Notes under the pieces: generated by a model
Database searches by the model: none
Told to the model about the DNA's origin: nothing
The model's input: the letters and a program-made list of their open reading frames with translations, nothing else
Assembly (NCBI GenBank): GCA_965284435.1
Contig: OZ260083.1
Span: forward strand, 620,001 to 684,000
Direction of reading: 5' to 3'
DNA from: CAIYZT01 sp947461435
Lineage (GTDB): Bacteria > Pseudomonadota > Alphaproteobacteria > Rhodobacterales > Rhodobacteraceae
DNA: 64,000 nucleotides
Translations under genes and position numbers: made by a program
In this document: piece by piece, positions 34,367 to 41,495 of the stretch
Numbering within the stretch: position 1 is the stretch's first letter
Layout of the letters: every line of letters begins with the position of its first letter

Positions 34367-35449
34367 ATGAGCCTTGATTTCAAGCCGAACTTCGAACCCG
34401 GTGCCTTTGGCGACTTTTTTCGGGATGAAACCTTCCGCGAAGATTTCACCTATCGCAACTCGCCCGAAGGAATCCGTCGGTTTCCTTTTCCCTTTGACCG
34501 CGACGATTACATGTATTCGGTCAACATGGAACCGCACACCCCCGGCCGCAAAGGCTCGGTCTTCGAACACGCCTTTGATGTAGATGAACACTACGTGTCC
34601 GAAATGGTCGATCGGGCCAAGGTTCTGGCCGAAGACCCGCTGCGTTGCCAATCCTTGCCGCATATGACCTTGGCCGGCTGGGACCTGCTGGAATTGATCA
34701 TGGAATCCAAGGCCCGCGACTACCCTCAGTGGTTTTCGCTGACCAAAGAGGGCGACAAATGGCATTGGATCAATCGCCCCTTGGGGATTGATCAGCACTT
34801 CACCTTTCTGGATGAAAGCACGCTGCCGTATGGTCCGTTCGAATACATCACCCGCCAAACCCAAGGTGATTTCTCGTTGCAAGACGAACGCGACAATGAC
34901 CTGTGGATGGATGCGGGCATGATCACCAGTCAGGCGGATTGGTCCCTCGATTTCGACATTGGGATGAGCTTTATGGAATGGCACGCACCTGTGCCTTTGG
35001 CCCATGAAAAGGGAATCTTCGACCGCGCGCTAAAATTTCTGCTCAAACTGCAACACGGCGCGCCGGTGCGCCGGTTCAACTGGACGATGACCGTCAATCC
35101 CCTGCTGGATACCGCGCCCGAAACCTATCCAAAGTGGGGCCCGACCAAGACCTCGCTCACTCCGGAAAATATGGGCCATAAACAGCATCTGCGCGTCGAA
35201 TTGCAGGCCCTGTTTCGGCTGCCTCGGTCAAATGCCATCGCCTTTTCGATCCGCTGCTATCTGGGCAAGTTCGAAGAACTTGTGACCGTGCCAAAATGGG
35301 CCCGCCGCCTGCACCGCGTTGTGCGGGACGTTCATCCCGACGTCGCCGCCTATAAGGGCTTTTTGCGCAACCGCGATGCCATGGCTCACTGGCTTTCGGC
35401 CTATGATGATGGCGCGCCCACCACGCCGGGCTGGTGGCCGGATGACTAA
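34367..35449 (+). CDS. dmmC: Heme-dependent oxidative N-demethylase subunit (DUF3445), DmmC
   Basis: 360 residues of the DUF3445 family, now known as heme-dependent N-demethylases. Recognisable stretches are YMYSVNMEPHTPGRK, YGPFEYITRQTQGDFS and RFNWTMTVNPLLDTAPE, with conserved His and Arg residues in between (HLRVELQALFRLPRS). It should convert dimethylamine to methylamine and formaldehyde with oxygen and electrons from DmmB. The ATG at 34367 follows TAGGAG. Its stop overlaps the start of the next regulator gene by 8 bp. Confidence 0.9.
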   Translation: MSLDFKPNFEPGAFGDFFRDETFREDFTYRNSPEGIRRFPFPFDRDDYMYSVNMEPHTPGRKGSVFEHAFDVDEHYVSEMVDRAKVLAEDPLRCQSLPHMTLAGWDLLELIMESKARDYPQWFSLTKEGDKWHWINRPLGIDQHFTFLDESTLPYGPFEYITRQTQGDFSLQDERDNDLWMDAGMITSQADWSLDFDIGMSFMEWHAPVPLAHEKGIFDRALKFLLKLQHGAPVRRFNWTMTVNPLLDTAPETYPKWGPTKTSLTPENMGHKQHLRVELQALFRLPRSNAIAFSIRCYLGKFEELVTVPKWARRLHRVVRDVHPDVAAYKGFLRNRDAMAHWLSAYDDGAPTTPGWWPDD

Positions 35450-36443
35450 GACGGCCCCCCTTCGCCTTGGATTCCTGATGTTTCCGGGCTTTCCGATGGC
35501 CTGCCTGACCTCGGCCATCGAACCCTTGCGCGCGGCCAATGAAATCATGGGCCAGCGCCATTTTGACTGGGTACTCGTGGCAGAAACGGCAGGCCCGGTC
35601 CGCTCTTCAGCCGAGGTGCGTTTTGAACCTGATGCCATCCTTGCCGACTGCGGGGCACTGGATCATCTCTATCTGCTCTCGCCGCCCACGGGCCAATTCA
35701 TCGACCCGCGCCGCAGCCCCGCCCGCCTGCGCTGGCTCGACCGAACGGGCACCACACTGGGCGCGTTTTCGGGCGGGATCTTTCCTTTGGCCCGCGCCGG
35801 CTTGATGGAAGGGCACGGCTGCTCGGTCCATTGGTGCTATGAGGCGGCATTCAAATCCGAATTTCCAAAGGTCCATGCTTCCGAAGCCGCGATCCTGCGC
35901 GAGGGTCGGCGCACCACCGTGTCTGGCGCGGGCGCCGTCTTTGATCTGATGCTCCGTCTGATCGAAGAGCGTTTGGGCCGCCACTGCATGACCGAAGTCG
36001 CCTGCTGGTTTCAGCACCCCTTTGTGCGTGACGAGGATGCCCGCCAAAAGGTTCCTGTCGCCAAGGGTTCTGGCACCAATGATGCCCTTCCCGCCGCGAT
36101 CCGCGAAGCGATCACCCTGTTTGATGCCCATATCGAAGACCCGCTGCGCATCCCCGATGTCGCGTCAGCTGTCGACATGTCCGAACGCCACTTCGAACGG
36201 CTGTTCAAACGGGAAACCGGGCAAAGTCCGCTGCGCTATTATCGTCTGTTGCGCCTGTCAAAGGCGCGCCAGCGGGTGCTGTATTCCAATGACAAACTGT
36301 CCGACATCGCGGCCTCTGTGGGCTATCCCCGCTCGGCCCCAATGGCGCGCCATTATGCCGAGGCCTTTGGCGTCAGCCCGCAGGCCGAACGGCGCTTGTC
36401 AGCGGGTCTTCGGGGCCTGAACGGCGCTTTGGCCGCCGAATAG
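35442..36443 (+). CDS. GATase1-like AraC regulator at the end of the dmm operon
   Basis: 333 residues. The DJ-1/PfpI-like domain (about 8-180) has GFLMFPGFPMACLTSAIEPL and LGAFSGGIFPLARAGLM; where many relatives have Cys, the nucleophile position here seems to be in AFSGG. AraC helix-turn-helix units follow (about 225-320), with IPDVASAVDMSERHFERLF and LSDIAASVGYPRSAPMARHY. ATGACTAA overlap with dmmC suggests co-expression. It probably controls the dmm genes or the whole methylamine region in response to a methylated amine. Confidence 0.85.
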   Translation: MTKTAPLRLGFLMFPGFPMACLTSAIEPLRAANEIMGQRHFDWVLVAETAGPVRSSAEVRFEPDAILADCGALDHLYLLSPPTGQFIDPRRSPARLRWLDRTGTTLGAFSGGIFPLARAGLMEGHGCSVHWCYEAAFKSEFPKVHASEAAILREGRRTTVSGAGAVFDLMLRLIEERLGRHCMTEVACWFQHPFVRDEDARQKVPVAKGSGTNDALPAAIREAITLFDAHIEDPLRIPDVASAVDMSERHFERLFKRETGQSPLRYYRLLRLSKARQRVLYSNDKLSDIAASVGYPRSAPMARHYAEAFGVSPQAERRLSAGLRGLNGALAAE

Positions 36444-36455
36444 GCCCGGCCCGGA

Positions 36456-37328
36456 TCAGCCTTGGGCAGACAGAAACCCGATTCCGGCAAAGACCAGCGC
36501 CACCCCGCCCCATTGCACGGCCCGCAGTTTTTCGCCCAGAAAGATCGACGCCAGCAAAATTGTTCCCACCCCGAACAGCGATGAGGCGACAGAGGCATAT
36601 TCTGACAAAGGCAAGTTCCCCGACGCCGTGACCAGCCCCAGCGCCAAGGCATCCATCGCCCCCATGGCGCAAATCAGCCGCCAGTTGCCGCGCAGCCCTG
36701 CAAAGCGGCCCCGATAGAACACGAACAATCCCCCGATCACCATAAAGGCCATGATCCGCGTGATCAAGATCGTGGGCAATTCCGATCCTTGCCGCGCGGC
36801 CTCTTGCCCGAGGGCAAAGGTCGCCGCAAACCCGCAGGCACTCAGCGCCGACCATCCCATCGCGGGCCCCACAGGGGCCTTCGCTGCCGCATCCCCGTCC
36901 GGGGCGGTCATCGACACCACTGCAATCCCCAGAACCACAGCCACAACCGACATCCAATCCCAAACGGTCACGCCCCGGCCTTGCGCTGCGGCCAATGCCA
37001 GCGACAGGATCGGATAGGACCCGATGATCGGCGACACGATCCGCGCCGGCGCAATCGAAAAGGCGCGGTACAAGGTGCCAATGGCCAGCGCAACGGCCAA
37101 ACCGGCCGCCAAAGACAACCGCACCGCCCCCCCCGACAGCCCGGCCCAGTCACCCCAAACCATGGCTGGCCCAATCAATGCCACTGACCCGGCCCCCAAC
37201 ACCACCAGAATGATCGGAAGCAATGCCGCCCCCTGTGACAGCTTGCGCGCCAATAGGTCATGCACCGCCCAGATCAGCGCCGCCGTCAGCCCAAGGCTCA
37301 GTGCCAGCATTTTCATCCCTTCCGGCAT
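36456..37328 (-). CDS. EamA/DMT-family transporter
   Basis: 290 residues with ten predicted membrane segments in two EamA repeats; the first begins LALSLGLTAALIWAVHDLLA and the second near GWSALSACGFAATFALG. The end GVGTILLASIFLGEKLRAVQWGG is the family's last conserved segment. These transporters export or import small metabolites; the substrate here is unknown. It lies between dmm and tdm on the opposite strand. A start at the Met at 37316 is equally possible. Confidence 0.82.
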   Translation of the reverse strand: MPEGMKMLALSLGLTAALIWAVHDLLARKLSQGAALLPIILVVLGAGSVALIGPAMVWGDWAGLSGGAVRLSLAAGLAVALAIGTLYRAFSIAPARIVSPIIGSYPILSLALAAAQGRGVTVWDWMSVVAVVLGIAVVSMTAPDGDAAAKAPVGPAMGWSALSACGFAATFALGQEAARQGSELPTILITRIMAFMVIGGLFVFYRGRFAGLRGNWRLICAMGAMDALALGLVTASGNLPLSEYASVASSLFGVGTILLASIFLGEKLRAVQWGGVALVFAGIGFLSAQG

Positions 37329-37426
37329 CCAGCCGCTTGTGCCAAGAGCCTGGCACCGCTATTCTTCACAATGAAGAAGTTTAACCTCGATGAAACGCCA
37401 GAATGCACAGAAGGTAAAGGCACGCC

Positions 37427-39805
37427 ATGCTTGATACGCCCTATCCCACCGTCATTCCGGGCCCACCCCGACCCAGCCGCATTCTGACACCGCGCGACAT
37501 GGCTGGCCACCACGGGCGCGAACGGCAAACAATTCCGGGCGGCGGCGCGTGGTTGTTGCAACTGGGGCAGGGCGATCAGATCACCCTTGTAAACGACGAA
37601 GGCGGACAAGCTGTTGAATTGATCGCCGCGCGCCCTGACGGGCGGATCGACGCGGCCGTCCTTGGCCATACCGCCAACAGTGATGCCGGCGGCCTGAAGG
37701 CCATGTTGGCGCTGGGCGATTCTGCGGGATCGGGCCTGTCACGGCTGCGCCTTGGCCTTGCGCGGCGCGGCATCGATCTGGCCAAGGCGGGCGCGATCCG
37801 GCTGTTTGGTTCCTCAACGCCCGCCCGCAGCACCCAAGGGTTCACGGCCCAAACCGCCGGCTGGCTGATTGTCTGCGCGCCGGGTCTGCCCATGGCCCCC
37901 GATGCCCAGGATACGGCCAGCCCGATCACCGTTGAAATCGTCCGCGCCGCCCCGCGCCAGGTTGGAAAATTCGATCTTCCCGATCCGCTTGCCGATCCGC
38001 TCTTGGATCTGCGCGTGCGCTCGGCCACCGCCGAAACCTATACGGTCAAGGCCGGCGATTACATTCAGATCATCGATGTGGATGGCCGCCAATGCACGGA
38101 TTTCCAATGCTTCGACGCACGCAAACTGGATCGCGGACTGCAACACGCGCTGGATGTGACAACCTCACGCACCTTGATGGGCCATGCCTATTCCATGCCC
38201 GGCCTTCATTCCAAATATTATGATCAAGATTGGGTTCCCTTGGTCGAAGTCGTCCAGGATACGGTGGGACGGCACGACGCCTTTGCTATGGCCTGCGCGT
38301 CAAAATATTATGACGACATCGGCTATCCGGGCCATGTCAACTGTTCTGACAATTTCAACACGGCGCTCGCCCGGCATGGCATCGATCCGCGTCCGGGCTG
38401 GATGGCGGTAAACCTGTTCTTCAACACCAACATCGATGCCCACGGCGTTCTGATCTCTGACGAGCCTTGGTCGCGCCCCGGCGATTATGTGCTGTTCCGC
38501 GCCCTGACCGATATCGTCTGCGTCAGCTCGGCCTGCCCCGATGATACCTCGCCGGCCAATGGCTGGTATCTGTCCGATATCCACGTGCGCACCTATGCGG
38601 GCGCCGAACCCTTCTCCCGTTCCATCGCCTACCGCCCAACACCCGAGTCGGAGCCGAAAATGACCAAGCAAACCGCGTTCCATGATCCGATCTCGGCCAA
38701 GACCCGCAATCTGGTGGAATACAAAGGCTATTGGCTGCCCCAGACCTACAGCCAAAACGGCTCGCTCGAAGAATACTGGGCCTGCCGCGAAAAGGCTGTC
38801 GTGCTTGATCTGTCGCCCCTGCGAAAGTTCGAGGTGACCGGCCCCGACGCCGAAACCTTGATGCAATATGTCCTGACCCGCGACATGAAGAAACTTTCGC
38901 AGGGCCAGGTGGTCTATTCCGCCATGTGCTATGATCACGGCGGCATGATTGATGACGGCACGGTTTTTCGCCTTGGCCGCGACAATTTCCGCTGGATCGG
39001 CGGCGATGACTTTGGCGGCGACTGGATTCGCACACAGGCCGAAAAACTGGGTCTGCGGGCCATGGTCCGCTCCAGCACCGACCAGCTTCATAATCTTGCT
39101 GTGCAGGGCCCCAATTCCCGCGCCATCCTGCGCGCCATGATCTGGACAGCGCCGCACCAACCCACAATCGACGAACTGGGTTGGTTCCGCTTCACCGTCG
39201 GCCGCCTCGGTGGGCCGGGCGGCGCGCCGGTTGTGGTCTCGCGTACGGGCTACACGGGCGAATTGGGGTTTGAAATCTTCTGCCACCCCAAAGATGGCAC
39301 CGCAGTTTACGATGCCGTTTGGCACCATGGGCAGGCGCAAGGACTGCGCCCGATGGGCCTTGCCGCCTTGGACATGGTCCGAATCGAAGCGGGCCTGATT
39401 TTTGCCGGCTATGATTTTTCGGATCAGACAGACCCGTTTGAGGCGGGCATCGGCTTTACGGTTCCGCTCAAATCCAAAACCGATGACTTCATCGGCCGCG
39501 AGGCTTTGATCCGCCGCAAAGACCACCCCAGCCACAAATTCGTGGGTCTGGTGATCGATGCCAATACCGATGTCGGGCACGGCGACACCCTGCACTTTGG
39601 CCGCGCGCAGGTGGGCGTGGTCACCTCCTCCATGCGCTCGCCGCTGCTGGGCCAGAACATTGCGCTCGCCCGGGTCGATGTCGCCCATGCCGCGCTGGGC
39701 ACCGCACTGGAACTGGGCAAGTTGGATCACCAGCAAAAACGCCTGCCCGCCGTGATCGTGCCCCTGTCGCACTACGACCCGAAAAAGACCCGCCCGCAAA
39801 GCTGA
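37427..39805 (+). CDS. tdm: Trimethylamine N-oxide demethylase (DUF1989 plus GcvT)
   Basis: 792 residues. The first 400 hold duplicated DUF1989-like sequence with cysteine motifs RQCTDFQC, HVNCSDNFN and DIVCVSSAC, the part that binds metal and cleaves the N-oxide. The rest (about 410-790) is a GcvT-like tetrahydrofolate domain with LDLSPLRKFEVTGPDA, VSRTGYTGELGFEIFC and VTSSMRSPLLGQNIALARVD. The enzyme splits trimethylamine N-oxide into dimethylamine and formaldehyde; the GcvT part takes the formaldehyde. It links Tmm to DmmABC. Length and order match Tdm of methylotrophic alphaproteobacteria. Its stop is 145 bp before mgdA. Confidence 0.93.
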   Translation: MLDTPYPTVIPGPPRPSRILTPRDMAGHHGRERQTIPGGGAWLLQLGQGDQITLVNDEGGQAVELIAARPDGRIDAAVLGHTANSDAGGLKAMLALGDSAGSGLSRLRLGLARRGIDLAKAGAIRLFGSSTPARSTQGFTAQTAGWLIVCAPGLPMAPDAQDTASPITVEIVRAAPRQVGKFDLPDPLADPLLDLRVRSATAETYTVKAGDYIQIIDVDGRQCTDFQCFDARKLDRGLQHALDVTTSRTLMGHAYSMPGLHSKYYDQDWVPLVEVVQDTVGRHDAFAMACASKYYDDIGYPGHVNCSDNFNTALARHGIDPRPGWMAVNLFFNTNIDAHGVLISDEPWSRPGDYVLFRALTDIVCVSSACPDDTSPANGWYLSDIHVRTYAGAEPFSRSIAYRPTPESEPKMTKQTAFHDPISAKTRNLVEYKGYWLPQTYSQNGSLEEYWACREKAVVLDLSPLRKFEVTGPDAETLMQYVLTRDMKKLSQGQVVYSAMCYDHGGMIDDGTVFRLGRDNFRWIGGDDFGGDWIRTQAEKLGLRAMVRSSTDQLHNLAVQGPNSRAILRAMIWTAPHQPTIDELGWFRFTVGRLGGPGGAPVVVSRTGYTGELGFEIFCHPKDGTAVYDAVWHHGQAQGLRPMGLAALDMVRIEAGLIFAGYDFSDQTDPFEAGIGFTVPLKSKTDDFIGREALIRRKDHPSHKFVGLVIDANTDVGHGDTLHFGRAQVGVVTSSMRSPLLGQNIALARVDVAHAALGTALELGKLDHQQKRLPAVIVPLSHYDPKKTRPQS

Positions 39806-39950
39806 CCCGCCCCGCTGCATCAACTGCTCGCTCGCCGCCGCCCGCTCTCGGCGCGAAATGGCCGAAATTGCGCCTGCAATGGCGGAAAAGATGCAGGTCT
39901 GGCGAAGGTGGCCCACTATCTTAAACGACGTAACCGCCCGAGGATCCCCT

Positions 39951-41201
39951 ATGCGCTATTCCGGATTTCGCGTCATTGCCGAGGCTTTAACCGGCCACAA
40001 AGGCTGGAAACCCGTTTGGCGTGATCCCACCCCACAGCCCGATTACGACTATATCATTGTCGGCGGTGGCGGGCATGGCTTGGCCACGGCCTATTATCTG
40101 GCCAAGGAATTCAAACAAGCGCGCATCGCCGTTCTGGAAAAGGGGTATCTGGGCGGCGGCAACGTGGGCCGCAACACCACAATCATCCGGTCCAACTACC
40201 TGCTGGACGGCAATGAACCCTTCTACGAATTTTCGCTGAAGCTTTGGGAAGGACTGGAACAGGACTTCAACTACAATGCCATGGTCTCGCAGCGCGGCAT
40301 CATGAACCTGATCCACACCGACGCCCAGCGTGACGCTTTCACCCGGCGCGGCAACGGCATGATCTTGCATGGCGCCGACGCTGTTCTTCTGTCTCGGGAC
40401 GAGGTCAAGGCAATCTACCCCTTCCTGAATTTTGACAATGCCCGCTTCCCGATCAAAGGCGCACTGGCGCAGAAACGCGGCGGCACCGTGCGGCATGATG
40501 CCGTGGCCTGGGGCTATGCCCGCGGCGCCGATCTTCGGGGTGTCGACCTGATCCAGAACTGCGAAGTCACTGGCATGCGCATCGAAAACGGCAAGATCCG
40601 CGGTGTGGAAACCTCTCGAGGGTTTATCGGCGCAAAGAAGGTTGGCGTCGCCGTCGCGGGGTCCTCCTCGCGCGTGATGTCGCACGCTGGCATGCGCTTG
40701 CCGATGGAATCCCACGTCCTGCAGGCCTTTGTCTCCGAAGGGCTCAAACCCTTGATTGACGGCGTGATGACCTTTGGTGCCGGGCATTTTTATGTCAGCC
40801 AGTCCGACAAGGGCGGTCTTGTGTTTGGCGGCGATATTGACGGCTACAATTCCTATGCCCAGCGCGGCAATCTTCCGGTGATCGAGGATGTTGCCGAGGG
40901 CGGCATGGCCCTGATGCCAATGATCGGCCGCGCGCGTCTGCTGCGCACTTGGGGCGGCATCATGGACATGTCGATGGACGGCAGCCCCATCATCGACAAA
41001 ACCGGTGTCGAAGGGCTCTATTTCAACGGCGGCTGGTGCTATGGCGGTTTCAAGGCCACACCCGCTTCGGGCTGGTGTTTCGCGCATCTTCTTGCCACCG
41101 ACCAGCCGCACAAAACCGCCACGGCCTATCGGTTTGATCGTTTCGCCAAGGGTCTGATGATCGACGAAAAGGGTCAAGGCGCGACCCCGAATTTGCACTA
41201 G
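39951..41201 (+). CDS. mgdA: Sarcosine-oxidase-beta-like flavin subunit, probable N-methylglutamate dehydrogenase MgdA
   Basis: 416 residues of the DAO family. FAD site YIIVGGGGHGLATAYYLA is at about 34-51. RHDAVAWGYARGAD, with H182, is the segment that carries covalent FMN in heterotetrameric sarcosine oxidases. GGGNVGRNTTIIRSNY and NGGWCYGGFKATPASG are further family signatures. The set of four genes resembles soxBDAG, but the setting with mgsABC and gmaS points to N-methylglutamate dehydrogenase, which releases methylene-tetrahydrofolate and glutamate. Sarcosine oxidase cannot be excluded from sequence alone. ATG has GAGG 8 bp upstream. Confidence 0.87.
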   Translation: MRYSGFRVIAEALTGHKGWKPVWRDPTPQPDYDYIIVGGGGHGLATAYYLAKEFKQARIAVLEKGYLGGGNVGRNTTIIRSNYLLDGNEPFYEFSLKLWEGLEQDFNYNAMVSQRGIMNLIHTDAQRDAFTRRGNGMILHGADAVLLSRDEVKAIYPFLNFDNARFPIKGALAQKRGGTVRHDAVAWGYARGADLRGVDLIQNCEVTGMRIENGKIRGVETSRGFIGAKKVGVAVAGSSSRVMSHAGMRLPMESHVLQAFVSEGLKPLIDGVMTFGAGHFYVSQSDKGGLVFGGDIDGYNSYAQRGNLPVIEDVAEGGMALMPMIGRARLLRTWGGIMDMSMDGSPIIDKTGVEGLYFNGGWCYGGFKATPASGWCFAHLLATDQPHKTATAYRFDRFAKGLMIDEKGQGATPNLH

Positions 41202-41210
41202 GAGCCAAGA

Positions 41211-41495
41211 ATGATCATCAACCACCCGATCCTCGGCCCCCGCGACGCGCAGGAATTCGTCTATCTGGGCGATGCCAGCCTGATCAATCGCCCCGACGGC
41301 CTGACGGCAAGCCCCGCCGAAATGCATGACTATGTCTATTTGCGCGACAACCCAGCAGGCCTGCACCGCGAATTGTGGTACCACGAACAGGGCGACAGGT
41401 CCTGGCTTGTCGTTACGCGCAACACCGTCACGCACGAGATTACAAAGGTTGAAATGGCCCGCGACGTGGCCCGCAGCATGGGGCGCAGCAAATGA
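41211..41495 (+). CDS. mgdB: Sarcosine-oxidase-delta-like subunit without cysteines, probable MgdB
   Basis: 94 residues, normal length for the delta subunit, with the conserved tail GLHRELWYHEQGDRSW and RNTVTHEITKVEMAR. Sarcosine oxidase delta binds zinc through cysteines in a CPxCG motif near the N-terminus and further cysteines in the middle. Here the corresponding start is NHPILGPRDAQEF and the whole protein has no cysteine. It therefore cannot hold that zinc ion. This fits a distinct branch of the family such as N-methylglutamate dehydrogenase. It lies 9 bp after mgdA and overlaps mgdC by ATGA. Confidence 0.85.
   Translation: MIINHPILGPRDAQEFVYLGDASLINRPDGLTASPAEMHDYVYLRDNPAGLHRELWYHEQGDRSWLVVTRNTVTHEITKVEMARDVARSMGRSK

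Noticed and set aside
38300..39916. 538-codon minus-strand frame opposite tdm
   Set aside because: Antisense shadow caused by high GC content; Tdm domains on the plus strand account for the region.
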